Origin: JANJTB01 sp032027125
GTDB taxonomy: Bacteria; Bacteroidota; Ignavibacteria; Kapaibacteriales; UBA2268
Assembly (NCBI GenBank): GCA_032027125.1
Contig: JAVSMQ010000001.1
Location: forward strand, 1 to 64,000
Reading direction: 5' to 3'
Length of the DNA: 64,000 bases
The notes beneath the pieces were generated by a model. The model worked only from the letters and a program-made list of their open reading frames with translations, was not told the origin of the DNA and made no database searches. Positions 45,888-54,911 of the stretch are shown here, piece by piece. Every line of letters starts with the position of its first letter. Positions within the stretch are counted from its first letter, which is position 1. The translations under genes were made by a program, and so were the position numbers.

Positions 45888-47414
45888 ATGGCTATCACAT
45901 TAAACGGTTCAGGTTTGACTATCGAAAAGGTAGTCGAGATAGCAAGAAATGGTGCTGCTGTTGAACTTAGTCCGGTATCTGCCGAACTAATTAAAAAATG
46001 CCGCATACTCTTAGAATCAAAGATAGAAAAAAGAGAAATAATGTATGGAGTTAATACCGGAATAGGCGAATTTTCAGAAATGGTTTTAACAGATGAACAA
46101 ATTAAAGAATTTCAGAAATATTTGATTTACAACCATGCTGCAGGAATCGGCGAACCGACCAAAAATGAATTTGTACGTGGTGCAATTACAGGCAGAATCA
46201 ATGTCCATGCACATGGCAATTCCGGCTGTCGGTTAGAGATAACAAATACTCTGGTTGATATGCTTAATAAAGGTGTAACTCCGGTTGTCTGCCAAAAAGG
46301 TTCTGTAGGTGCCTGCGGTGATTTAGCTCCGATGTCTCAGATGGCTTTGTCGCTAATGGGTGAAGGAGAATCTTTCTATCAGGGTGAAAGAATGCCGACA
46401 AAAAACGCGTTCGAGAAAGCCGGCATACCTATTCCCGGTTTACAGGCACGTGACGGACTTGCAACAATAAACGGTTCAAATTTATTGACAGCGATGTCTG
46501 CAATTCAGCTTTATGATTTCAATCGTCTGATTAAACATGCTGAAATAGCAGCAGCAATGTCATTGGAAGCACTTCTGGCTAACATGAAGCCTTATGATTC
46601 GAGGCTGCATGAGCTTCGCGGATTCTCAGGAGCTGTACGTTCTGCCAAATCAATCAGAAAATGTCTTGACGGAAGCGATTTGATGTCCGGCAAAATGAAA
46701 ACCAAAGTTCAGGATGCTTACTCAATGCGTTCATCACCGCAGGTAATAGGTGCTGCACATGATGCCTGCAACTATGCCCGTACTCAGGTTGAAATAGAAC
46801 TAAACGGAGTTGGTGATAATCCGATATTTCTCCCTGATGAAAATGTAACATTAACCGGTGCCAATTTCCAGGGGACTCCTGTTTCACTTCCTATGGATAT
46901 GGCAGGTATTTCACTTACAATGGTCTGCATACTATCCGAGAGAAGGCTGAACAGATTATTGAATCCTGCTTTGAGTGTAGGACTACCGGCATTTTTGACC
47001 AAAGGAGCAGGTATGTTTTCCGGTATGATGTTAAGTCAATACACAGCTGATATGTTGATTGTCGAGCAGAAAATTCTCTCGAGCCCGGCATCTATTCAAT
47101 CTATACCTGCTGCTGCAGATCAGGAGGACTTTGTTTCGATGGGTATGAATACAGCCTTGAAAAATCAGCAGATACTTGACAATGCTTTTGGTATTATCGG
47201 AATTGAACTGATGGCTGCAGCCCAGGCTCTTGACTTTAGAGAATTTAAATATGGAGAAGGTGTCAGCCGTGCACGTGAAGTTATTCGCGAACATGTTGAT
47301 TTTCTTGATATTGACAGACCTCTGTTCAATGACCATAATGCAATGGCTGCACTTGTAAAATCAGGTAAAATACTTGATGAAGTTGAAAAACTGGTTGGCA
47401 GTTTAGAGAATTAA
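45888..47414 (+). CDS. MIO-type aromatic amino acid ammonia-lyase (HAL/TAL family) with Ala-Cys-Gly
   Basis: A 508-residue lyase. Family features: YGVNTGIG with Tyr53, NHAAGIGEP with His83, GSVGACGDLAPM, INGSN, YSMRSSPQVIGAAHD and QEDFVSMG. The prosthetic group normally forms from Ala-Ser-Gly; here residues 142-144 are Ala-Cys-Gly, codon TGC at 46314-46316. Tyr53, His83 and position 143 fall at the same numbers as in Pseudomonas putida histidine ammonia-lyase. His83 is compatible with histidine or tyrosine as substrate; the Phe in QEDFVSM differs from the His usual in HutH, so HutH is not certain. ATG 45888 with GAGG upstream is preferred to TTG 45876. No hutU, hutI or hutG is near. Confidence 0.85.
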   Translation: MAITLNGSGLTIEKVVEIARNGAAVELSPVSAELIKKCRILLESKIEKREIMYGVNTGIGEFSEMVLTDEQIKEFQKYLIYNHAAGIGEPTKNEFVRGAITGRINVHAHGNSGCRLEITNTLVDMLNKGVTPVVCQKGSVGACGDLAPMSQMALSLMGEGESFYQGERMPTKNAFEKAGIPIPGLQARDGLATINGSNLLTAMSAIQLYDFNRLIKHAEIAAAMSLEALLANMKPYDSRLHELRGFSGAVRSAKSIRKCLDGSDLMSGKMKTKVQDAYSMRSSPQVIGAAHDACNYARTQVEIELNGVGDNPIFLPDENVTLTGANFQGTPVSLPMDMAGISLTMVCILSERRLNRLLNPALSVGLPAFLTKGAGMFSGMMLSQYTADMLIVEQKILSSPASIQSIPAAADQEDFVSMGMNTALKNQQILDNAFGIIGIELMAAAQALDFREFKYGEGVSRAREVIREHVDFLDIDRPLFNDHNAMAALVKSGKILDEVEKLVGSLEN

Positions 47415-47433
47415 TTTAATATCAATCTGAACT

Positions 47434-48036
47434 ATGAAATCTTTTAATATAGCTTTTTTCGCCTCACATGGAGGCAGTAACATGCAGGCATTAATTGATG
47501 CTTCAAAATCGGGCAGGCTTAAATCTACGCCTGCCTTGGTTATATCCAATAATTCCAACTCGATAGTTCTTGAGCGGGCAGTGAAAGAAGAAATACCGAA
47601 TTTTCATATCAGTTCAAATACTCATCCCGATGATAATGTTAGAACTCAATATATAATTAAACTTTTTGAGTTGTATAAAATTAATCTGGTTGTTCTTGCC
47701 GGTTATATGAAAAAATTACCTGACGAAGTAATAAATAAAGTCAATGGAAGAGTCCTTAACATCCATCCTGCACTACTACCCAAATTCGGAGGTGAGGGTA
47801 TGTACGGTATGAAAGTTCATCAGGCAGTATTAGACGCAAAGGAAACAGAAAGCGGCGTGACAGTTCATTTGGTTGATTCAGAATATGACAGAGGCAGAAT
47901 ATTACTTCAGAGAACAGTTCCGGTAAATATTGATGATACCCCTGAAACACTTGCTGCAAGAGTTCTTGAAATTGAACACAGGATTTATCCTGAAGTCATT
48001 GAAATGATTGAGTCCGGAAAAATTGAGTTTAATTAA
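47434..48036 (+). CDS. purN: Phosphoribosylglycinamide formyltransferase
   Basis: A 200-residue GAR transformylase, transferring formyl from 10-formyl-THF in the third step of purine synthesis. The fold's key residues are present: SHGGSNMQALIDA (phosphate loop), VLAGYMKKLP, and the catalytic set in VLNIHPALLPKFGG (Asn, His) with Asp in VTVHLVDSEYDRGRI. Length is normal. It follows the lyase gene by 19 bp and precedes the dehydratase gene by 31 bp in the same direction, so a three-gene transcript is likely. Confidence 0.93.
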   Translation: MKSFNIAFFASHGGSNMQALIDASKSGRLKSTPALVISNNSNSIVLERAVKEEIPNFHISSNTHPDDNVRTQYIIKLFELYKINLVVLAGYMKKLPDEVINKVNGRVLNIHPALLPKFGGEGMYGMKVHQAVLDAKETESGVTVHLVDSEYDRGRILLQRTVPVNIDDTPETLAARVLEIEHRIYPEVIEMIESGKIEFN

Positions 48037-48067
48037 TAATTACCTGTAAAATTTTAGAATATTTATA

Positions 48068-49021
48068 ATGATTGAACAAAAAATACCTGTTTTTGATAAT
48101 ATTCTTGAAGCTAATGAAAGAATAAAACATCAGGTGAAACATACACCTGTTTTGACATCACAAAGTATTAACGACATTCTGGGATGCAGCATTTTCTTTA
48201 AATGTGAAAACTTTCAAAAAGTCGGAGCTTTTAAATTCAGAGGTGCATCCAATGCTGTATTATCGTTAAATGAAAAACAGTCGCGAAATGGAGTAGCCAC
48301 CCATTCGTCAGGTAATCATGCACAGGCTCTTGCTTTAGCCGGAAGTATGAGAAATATACCTTCATATATAGTAATGCCTGATAATTCACCGAAAGTTAAA
48401 TCAGATGCAGTAGCAGGCTACGGCGGGAATATTATTTACTGTAAGCCTACATTGGAAGCAAGAGAATCTACTTTAGAAAAGGTTGTTAAGGAAACCGGAG
48501 CTGAATTTATACATCCATATAATAATTTTAATGTTATATGCGGTCAGGGTACTGCTGCTTTGGAATTACTCCGTGAAATCAAGGAATTAGATATAGTAAT
48601 GACTCCGGTAGGAGGTGGCGGACTTTTAAGCGGAACGTCAATTTCAGTAAAAGCTCTCAGCCCAAATACTTTAGTTATTGCAGGTGAACCCAAAGGAGCA
48701 GATGATGCCTTTAAATCATTACAAAAAGGTGAAATTGTTCCATCATTGAATCCCAAAACTATCGCCGACGGATTATTAACTTCTCTTGGAATATTAACTT
48801 TTGAAATTATTAGAAGTAATGTAAGCGAAATCATAACTGTTTCCGAAGAATCAATAATCAGTGCAATGAGATTGATTTGGGAAAGAATGAAAATAATTAT
48901 TGAGCCTTCTTCGGCTGTACCCGTCGCTGTAATAATGGATAACAAAGATAAGTTTTCAGGAAAAAGAGTCGGTATTATTTTATCGGGAGGGAATGTTGAT
49001 TTGGGTAAGTTACCATTTTGA
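48068..49021 (+). CDS. PLP-dependent threonine/serine dehydratase
   Basis: A 317-residue fold-type II PLP enzyme. The PLP lysine lies in QKVGAFKFRGA, the substrate loop in SSGNHAQALALAG, the phosphate-binding glycine loop in TPVGGGGLLSG, and the cofactor-ring Ser in LSGGNVDLG. It lacks the C-terminal ACT domains of biosynthetic IlvA, so it resembles the short catabolic threonine dehydratase TdcB or serine racemase. Substrate choice between Thr, Ser and racemisation is open. Last gene before the 313-bp gap preceding nuoA. Confidence 0.87.
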   Translation: MIEQKIPVFDNILEANERIKHQVKHTPVLTSQSINDILGCSIFFKCENFQKVGAFKFRGASNAVLSLNEKQSRNGVATHSSGNHAQALALAGSMRNIPSYIVMPDNSPKVKSDAVAGYGGNIIYCKPTLEARESTLEKVVKETGAEFIHPYNNFNVICGQGTAALELLREIKELDIVMTPVGGGGLLSGTSISVKALSPNTLVIAGEPKGADDAFKSLQKGEIVPSLNPKTIADGLLTSLGILTFEIIRSNVSEIITVSEESIISAMRLIWERMKIIIEPSSAVPVAVIMDNKDKFSGKRVGIILSGGNVDLGKLPF

Positions 49022-49140
49022 TGAACGGAATAATTTAAAAAAATTAACTAAATATTTATATGAAGTTAATTTCAAATATTGCCTAACCTACGGATTAATG
49101 TCGTAAAAAGCATCAAAATTGTCCTAAAAAACCAACAACA

Positions 49141-49174
49141 TTTGTTTACAAAAAATAAATATAACTAAATTTGC
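49141..49174 (+). promoter_or_regulatory. Promoter of the nuo operon
   Basis: TTTG (49141-49144), 21 bases, then TAAATTTGC (49166-49174) match the Bacteroidota primary promoter. The leader before nuoA would be about 150 nt. The 49022-49334 gap otherwise shows only AT-rich DNA. Confidence 0.6.
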
Positions 49175-49334
49175 AATATATGTTAAGTATGTGATTTTCA
49201 ACATGTTATCAATATTTTAATTTTGACTTACGAATTTTAGATTTAATTATTTTAAATTTAATTTTATTTTCAATGAATTTTTGCTTAGTTTTGCTTTGCT
49301 TGATTGAGTAAATTAAGATTTTTATGGTAATGAT

Positions 49335-49775
49335 ATGTTAACTGAATATTCTGTAGTATTAGTCTTTCTTATAGTTGGTGTTTTGTTTGTTGCGGCAGGA
49401 ATTGTTACCGCTGCACTTATACGCCCAAGCCACCCGAATCCACGAAAAAATTCCACTTATGAATCAGGTGAAGAGCCAATCGGTACACCATGGGTTCAGT
49501 TCAATAACCGATTTTATATTATAGCACTTGCATTTATTATTTTTGATGTGGAATTGGTAATGCTTTTTCCATGGGCAGTGGTATTTAAAGATATCGGCTG
49601 GTTTGCATTTTGGGGTATGATAGTATTTGCTTCCATTCTTGCACTTGGTTTGGCTTACGATTGGGCAAAAGGACTCTTGGACTGGGAAAAACCTATTCCG
49701 CAGATTCCTGTTTTATCAGACCTTGTGACTACCAGAGAAGAGTATTTGAGTAATATGAAGAATAAAGAAAATTAA
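49335..49775 (+). CDS. nuoA: NADH-quinone oxidoreductase subunit A
   Basis: A 146-residue three-helix membrane subunit of complex I. Conserved loop STYESGEEPIGTPWVQFNNRFY after the first helix and IIFDVELVMLFPWAVVF in the second helix, with the Glu of FDVE and the proline kink. The C-terminal 25 residues are slightly longer than usual. First gene of the nuo operon; 8 bp before nuoB. Confidence 0.95.
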   Translation: MLTEYSVVLVFLIVGVLFVAAGIVTAALIRPSHPNPRKNSTYESGEEPIGTPWVQFNNRFYIIALAFIIFDVELVMLFPWAVVFKDIGWFAFWGMIVFASILALGLAYDWAKGLLDWEKPIPQIPVLSDLVTTREEYLSNMKNKEN

Positions 49776-49783
49776 GGTAAAAA

Positions 49784-50437
49784 ATGGGTTTATTAAATAG
49801 ATTAGATAATCCTATACATGGTGATGGATTAATATTGGGAACAGTTGAGGATCTACTCAACTGGGGCAGAAGTAAATCAGACTGGTATCTGCAGTTTGGA
49901 CTTGCCTGCTGTGCTATCGAATTTATGGCACTTAACGCATCGCATTTTGACATGATGAGATTTGGTGCTATTCCACGTACCTCGCCCCGACAGGCAGACT
50001 TTATTATTGTTTCAGGAACTGTTACACTGAAAATGGCAGATAGAATAAAAACGCTGTACGAACAGATGTCAGAGCCAAGATATGTAATGTCAATGGGTTC
50101 GTGTGCAAATTCCGGCGGTCCTTACTGGGAACATGGTTATCATGTTCTAAAAGGTGTGGACAGAGTTATTCCGGTTGACGTGTACGTACCGGGATGCCCT
50201 CCAAGACCGGAAGCATTTTTTGAGGGATTGGTGAAATTACAGGGCATGATAAGCCACCAGGCAATTTTCAGAAAACGTGAAAAAATGTCACCCGAAGATT
50301 TAGCTGACCTCGACCTTAGAAATAAAAAACTTAAGGAATATAATGACAGATTTGAGCAGGAAACCATCGAACATGGTATAAATCCACCTGTTACATACAG
50401 CGGCTACTCACTTGATTTCAAAAAGGACGGAGAATAA
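49784..50437 (+). CDS. nuoB: NADH-quinone oxidoreductase subunit B
   Basis: A 217-residue peripheral subunit that carries cluster N2, the last Fe-S centre before quinone. Ligand cysteines are seen in GLACCAIEFMA (adjacent Cys pair), SMGSCANSGGPYW and VPGCPPRPEAF. The C-terminal 45 residues beyond the core are charged and less conserved. Its stop lies 1 bp before the nuoC start. Confidence 0.96.
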   Translation: MGLLNRLDNPIHGDGLILGTVEDLLNWGRSKSDWYLQFGLACCAIEFMALNASHFDMMRFGAIPRTSPRQADFIIVSGTVTLKMADRIKTLYEQMSEPRYVMSMGSCANSGGPYWEHGYHVLKGVDRVIPVDVYVPGCPPRPEAFFEGLVKLQGMISHQAIFRKREKMSPEDLADLDLRNKKLKEYNDRFEQETIEHGINPPVTYSGYSLDFKKDGE

Positions 50438-50438
50438 T

Positions 50439-50915
50439 ATGTCTGCTAATGAAATATATGAAAAACTAAAAGCGGAATTTGGAGAAGATATTTTATCTTT
50501 TACCGAAGATGCTGCCAATGAAGCCTTTATCGTTGTTAATCCATCAAGAATTGTAGAGATAAGTCTGTATTTAAGAGATGAATCTGAGATGAAATTCGAT
50601 TACATGGTTAATTTATCAGGTGTTGATTACGGAACTAATCTAACGGTAGTTTACCATCTTTATTCTATTCCTTTAAATCAACGCATTGTTCTTAAAGTCG
50701 AGCTTGACAGAGAAAATCCAAATGTACCTTCTGTTGAAAAAGTTTGGAAAACTGCAAACTGGCACGAAAGAGAAGCTTATGATATGTTCGGAATTGTTTT
50801 CGAAAATCATCCGTTTATGGTTAGAATATTATGCCCTTATGACTGGGAAGGCTATCCTCTTCGTAAAGACTATGTCCAGCCTGAGACTTATCATGGTATT
50901 AAGGTAGCTTATTAA
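50439..50915 (+). CDS. nuoC: NADH-quinone oxidoreductase subunit C
   Basis: A 158-residue 30-kDa-type subunit, here separate from nuoD. Signature NWHEREAYDMFGIVFENHP followed by RILCPYDWEGYPLRKDYV. The ATG at 50439 (MSANEIYEKL) has GGACGGAG seven bases before it and is chosen over an in-frame upstream ATG at 50412 inside nuoB. Confidence 0.94.
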   Translation: MSANEIYEKLKAEFGEDILSFTEDAANEAFIVVNPSRIVEISLYLRDESEMKFDYMVNLSGVDYGTNLTVVYHLYSIPLNQRIVLKVELDRENPNVPSVEKVWKTANWHEREAYDMFGIVFENHPFMVRILCPYDWEGYPLRKDYVQPETYHGIKVAY

Positions 50916-50946
50916 TTTCAGAAAATTAATCTTCAGATGAAAAATA

Positions 50947-52101
50947 ATGATTGAAAAAAAAATATTAGATGTAGATTTTAGCAGAGTAGAAACGGAAAGG
51001 ATGAGGATAAACATGGGTCCTCAGCATCCATCTACTCACGGTGTACTCCGTCTGGAAGTTGAATTGGACGGTGAGATTGTTACAGAAGTTGTTCCCCATA
51101 TCGGATATCTTCACAGGTGCTTTGAAAAAACCTGCGAAAAGATGTCTTATCCTCAGGTTATTCCTTTTATAGACAGAATGGACTATATCGCTTCTATGAA
51201 TAACGAGCTTCCTTATGTTATGGGTATGGAAAAACTCCTTAATATTAATATTCCTGAAAGAATTGAAATGATAAGGGTGGCAATGTGCGAGCTGAACAGA
51301 ATAGCTAATCATCAGCTTGCGGTGGCGACATTCGGTCTTGATGCAGGTGCATTCAGCCCCTTTCTGTATTTATTCCGTGACCGCGAAATGATTCTAAATC
51401 TTTTCGAAAAGACTTCGGGCGGCAGATTACTCTATAACTATTTTTGGATTGGCGGATTGATGAGAGATGTCCCCCCTACTTTCAAAAGCGATTGTTTAGA
51501 GATTATCAGCACTGTCAGAAAAACAAATGCCGAAGTAATGGACCTTTTAATAGGTAACAGCATTTTCATAGAAAGAACAATTAATGTAGGAATTTTGCCG
51601 GGAGATGTAGCGGTCAATTTCGGTGTAAGCGGTCCTGTACTTCGCGGTTCGGGCGTAGCTTATGATTTAAGAAGAAGCGAGCCGTATTCAATTTATGACA
51701 AATTTGATTTTGATGTTGTTGTCGGCAAAGGTGAACTTGGTACTATTGGTGATTGCTGGGACAGAAATATTGTCAGAATGAGAGAAATGGAGCAAAGCTG
51801 CAGGATAATTGAACAGATTATTTCTCAATTCCCTGATGAAAGTTCAGATGTGCGTGCATTGTGTCCGAGAAGAGCAAAACCTCCGAAAGGCGAAATATAT
51901 GCAAAGGCTGAAAATCCTAAAGGAGAATTAGGATTTTATATCGTTAGCGACGGAACAGTAAATCCTTACAGAATGCGTTCGAGAGCTACAAGTTTTGTGA
52001 ATCTTAGCGTTCTGCCGGAGATTACAAAAGGTTATATGATTGCAGATTTAATTATGATTCTTGGAAGTCTCGACATTGTGTTGGGCGAAATTGACAGATA
52101 A
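50947..52101 (+). CDS. nuoD: NADH-quinone oxidoreductase subunit D
   Basis: A 384-residue 49-kDa-type subunit forming the quinone pocket with NuoB. Typical opening MNMGPQHPSTHGVLRLEVEL contains the quinone-contacting His pair; EKTSGGRLLYNYFWIGG, GVSGPVLRGSG and the terminal LGSLDIVLGEIDR are all present. Separate nuoC and nuoD genes distinguish it from the fused enterobacterial form. Confidence 0.96.
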   Translation: MIEKKILDVDFSRVETERMRINMGPQHPSTHGVLRLEVELDGEIVTEVVPHIGYLHRCFEKTCEKMSYPQVIPFIDRMDYIASMNNELPYVMGMEKLLNINIPERIEMIRVAMCELNRIANHQLAVATFGLDAGAFSPFLYLFRDREMILNLFEKTSGGRLLYNYFWIGGLMRDVPPTFKSDCLEIISTVRKTNAEVMDLLIGNSIFIERTINVGILPGDVAVNFGVSGPVLRGSGVAYDLRRSEPYSIYDKFDFDVVVGKGELGTIGDCWDRNIVRMREMEQSCRIIEQIISQFPDESSDVRALCPRRAKPPKGEIYAKAENPKGELGFYIVSDGTVNPYRMRSRATSFVNLSVLPEITKGYMIADLIMILGSLDIVLGEIDR

Positions 52102-52149
52102 TTTGTTTTATAAAATTTTAACAAAAGTATAAACATAGAAAGATAAATT

Positions 52150-53199
52150 ATGGAACAGAATTTTCTATATTCTATATTTGGAGACGGAATAATTACTTAT
52201 GCAATATTGGTAGTAATACCGCTTGTATTTGTATTAATCTATGCACTTGTTGCGATTTTGGGTGAATTAAAAATTGCATCATGGATTCAAGACCGTCTCG
52301 GACCTATGCGAACCGGTTGGAAAGGAGTTTTGCAGCCGCTGGCAGAGGTAATCAAACTATTACAAAAAGAAGATATCGTACCTGATGCAGCAAACAAACC
52401 ACTGTTTAATCTTGCACCTTATGTTATGTTTACAGGTGCTTTCGGTGCATTTGCTGCAATTCCGTTTGCATTCAATTTCGTGCCTGCTCATTTGAATATA
52501 GGTTTATTTTATATTTTCGCTTTAGGTGCTTTTTCTATAATTGGTATAGTAATGGGCGGCTGGGCATCAAACAATAAATATTCGCTGCTCGGTGCAATGC
52601 GCGGTGTATCTCAGATGGTAAGCTACGAAATTCCTATTGCACTTGCATTGTTATCAATTGCTGCACTTGCCGGCTCGCTTGACCTTCAGGAAATTATCAG
52701 TCAGCAATCCGGCGGATTCTGGAATTGGAATGTGTTCGGCGGTTATGGCTCAATATGGAAAATTCTTGTTATTCCATTTACTTTAGGATTATTTATCATA
52801 CATTTTGTTGCCAGTTTAGCTGAAACCAACAGAATACCTTTTGACATACCTGAAGGAGAATCGGAAATCGTCGCCGGTTATCATACAGAATACAGCGGAA
52901 TGAAGTTTGCGATGTTCTTTTTTGCTGAATATGCAAATATGTTTACCGTATCTGCTATTATCACAATTTGTTTCTTCGGCGGCTGGCAATCACCTTTCGG
53001 TGATTTTTTGAATCAGGCGTATATGCAGCCTGTTTGGTTTATTTCTAAAGCAATGGGTTTTGTATTCGTACAGATTTGGCTTCGCTGGACATTACCCAGA
53101 TTACGCGTTGACCAACTAATGTATGTAAGTTGGAAAGTTATGACACCACTGGCATTTGTTTGCTTTGTAGCAATTGCTGTCTGGAGTATGCTTAGATAA
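52150..53199 (+). CDS. nuoH: NADH-quinone oxidoreductase subunit H
   Basis: A 349-residue membrane subunit with about eight helices, linking the quinone cavity to the proton pumps. Conserved KIASWIQDRLGPMRTGWKG, ETNRIPFDIPEGESEIVAGY and GMKFAMFFFAEYANM are intact, with the acidic residues of the E-channel. Forty-eight bases separate it from nuoD. Confidence 0.96.
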   Translation: MEQNFLYSIFGDGIITYAILVVIPLVFVLIYALVAILGELKIASWIQDRLGPMRTGWKGVLQPLAEVIKLLQKEDIVPDAANKPLFNLAPYVMFTGAFGAFAAIPFAFNFVPAHLNIGLFYIFALGAFSIIGIVMGGWASNNKYSLLGAMRGVSQMVSYEIPIALALLSIAALAGSLDLQEIISQQSGGFWNWNVFGGYGSIWKILVIPFTLGLFIIHFVASLAETNRIPFDIPEGESEIVAGYHTEYSGMKFAMFFFAEYANMFTVSAIITICFFGGWQSPFGDFLNQAYMQPVWFISKAMGFVFVQIWLRWTLPRLRVDQLMYVSWKVMTPLAFVCFVAIAVWSMLR

Positions 53200-53211
53200 T
53201 TTATTATCAAA

Positions 53212-54012
53212 ATGAGATTAAGTATGGAATATTTTAGAAAAATATATGAAGGCTTGTCAACTACCGCTATAGGTATGAAAATCACCTTCGAACATTTATT
53301 CGGAAAAAAGGTAACTAATCAATACCCTGAGCATTATCATCCGATAACCTCAGGTGATATGCCTTTACATTCACGAAACAGACTTTTTGTAGATATGAAC
53401 GGCTGCGACGGCTGCGATAGTTGTGCCAAAGCATGTCCGCTAAATTGTATTACTGTCGAAACTATCCGTGTAACTCCCGATGACCCGAATATACCTGACA
53501 TGAACTCGGGTAAGAAAAGAAAAATGTGGGTTCCGACACACGAAATTGATTTTGCCAAATGCTGTTTTTGTTCACTTTGTACGCTTGTCTGCCCTACTGA
53601 AGCTATATATATGACTCAGGAATTTGAGTATTCAGAATTTGACCGTGAGAAATTGAAATATAATTTTTCTAACCTCACTGCCGAAGAATCTGAAGAAAAA
53701 AGAAAAATGTTTGAAGAATATCAAATAGCAAAGAAAAAGGAACAGGAAGAAAAGAAAATTGCTGAAGCAGAAGCCAAAAAAGCTGCTGAAGAAGCTAAAG
53801 CTCAGGAGCCGTCTGTTTCTGAAGCTGCTGTTGTTCCAGCCGAGGCTGTTGCAGAAGAATCAAGTTGCGGCAGTGGTGAAGAAGTTGACTTGCTGCATGT
53901 TGAGTTAAGCCCTGAAGAAATTGAAAAGCAGAAAGCTAAAGAAGCCCGCAGAGCGGAGAATGAACGTAAAAGGGCTGAAAGATTAGCTGCTGCAGCTAAG
54001 GATAACGGATGA
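53212..54012 (+). CDS. nuoI: NADH-quinone oxidoreductase subunit I with long charged C-terminal tail
   Basis: A 266-residue ferredoxin-type subunit. Two 4Fe-4S motifs are present: CDGCDSCAKACPLNC (N6a) and CCFCSLCTLVCPTEA (N6b). After about residue 165 the protein continues with a 100-residue Ala/Glu/Lys-rich tail (KKKEQEEKKIAEAEAKKAAE, then a segment with CGSGEE, then KAKEARRAENERKRAERLAA) not found in ordinary NuoI of about 170-180 residues. The tail is predicted to be helical or disordered and could dock an electron-input partner in place of the missing NuoEFG; that is inference. Start may be ATG 53224 (MEYFRKIYEG) instead. Confidence 0.93.
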   Translation: MRLSMEYFRKIYEGLSTTAIGMKITFEHLFGKKVTNQYPEHYHPITSGDMPLHSRNRLFVDMNGCDGCDSCAKACPLNCITVETIRVTPDDPNIPDMNSGKKRKMWVPTHEIDFAKCCFCSLCTLVCPTEAIYMTQEFEYSEFDREKLKYNFSNLTAEESEEKRKMFEEYQIAKKKEQEEKKIAEAEAKKAAEEAKAQEPSVSEAAVVPAEAVAEESSCGSGEEVDLLHVELSPEEIEKQKAKEARRAENERKRAERLAAAAKDNG

Positions 54013-54055
54013 TGTTTTTTGAATTTGAATATTATAAACTAAAAATATAAATTAT

Positions 54056-54556
54056 ATGAACTGGTATGACATAGTATTCTACGGATTCGCGGCAATAGTA
54101 CTTATTTCCGCAGGGGGCGTAGTATTCTCCAGAAAAATGATGTACTCGGCATTTTCCCTGCTTTTCACCTTTTTTGGAGTTGCCGGATTATACGTTCTGC
54201 TCAATGCCGATTTTATTGCTGTTACTCAGATTATGGTTTATATCGGCGGCATTCTGATACTGATAATTTTCGGTGTGATGCTAACCTCAAAATTTGTTGA
54301 TTTGGATATAAAATCCGGTACAACAGGTGTTGTTCAATATGTACTTGCCGGACTGGCTACGCTTGTAACAGCAGTTTTCCTTATTAATATGTATATCAAT
54401 GTTGATTGGTTCCAAAACCCTGTACCGCAGGTTGAATCAACTGTAAAACCGATAGGCATATTGCTGATGACAGAATATTTCTTAGCCTTTCAGGTAGCTG
54501 CAATCTTATTATTGCTTGCATTTATCGGAGCGGCTAAAATTGCAAGAAGGAAGTAA
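54056..54556 (+). CDS. nuoJ: NADH-quinone oxidoreductase subunit J
   Basis: A 166-residue membrane subunit with five helices. The third-helix region QIMVYIGGILILIIFGVML contains the pi-bulge signature VYIGG. Ends with the charged KIARRK. Precedes nuoK closely in the same direction. Confidence 0.94.
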   Translation: MNWYDIVFYGFAAIVLISAGGVVFSRKMMYSAFSLLFTFFGVAGLYVLLNADFIAVTQIMVYIGGILILIIFGVMLTSKFVDLDIKSGTTGVVQYVLAGLATLVTAVFLINMYINVDWFQNPVPQVESTVKPIGILLMTEYFLAFQVAAILLLLAFIGAAKIARRK

Positions 54557-54577
54557 ATATAATGGATGGAAATTGAT

Positions 54578-54886
54578 ATGACAATCGGATTACCGCATTA
54601 CCTGATTATAAGCGCTCTGCTATTTGCACTCGGCTTATTCGGGATAATCACAAGAAAAAATGCCATTATGGTGCTGATGAGTATGGAATTGATACTAAAC
54701 TCTGCAAATATCAATTTCATTGCTTTTGCAAAATACGGCGGAATGAATTTTGAAGGACACGTAGCAGCAATGTTCGTGATAATTCTTGCTGCAGCGGAAG
54801 TTGCTGTCGCTCTTGCAATCGTGCTTAATATTTATCATAACTTCAGGCACGTGAACATTGACGAAATTAATAGTATGAAAGAATAA
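54578..54886 (+). CDS. nuoK: NADH-quinone oxidoreductase subunit K
   Basis: A 102-residue three-helix antiporter-like subunit. Conserved Glu in MSMELILNSANINF and in AAAEVAVALAIV are present, both needed for proton transfer in the E-channel. ATG 54578 (MTIGLPHYL) gives the usual length and has GGATGGA before it; ATG 54566 would add four residues. Confidence 0.93.
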   Translation: MTIGLPHYLIISALLFALGLFGIITRKNAIMVLMSMELILNSANINFIAFAKYGGMNFEGHVAAMFVIILAAAEVAVALAIVLNIYHNFRHVNIDEINSMKE

Positions 54887-54911
54887 TAACAATTTTTAAT
54901 AGAAGCGAAAT

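Noticed and set aside
49022..49334. Possible RNA element in the nuo leader
   Set aside because: Only AT-rich sequence with no convincing stem or known riboswitch core beyond the promoter.
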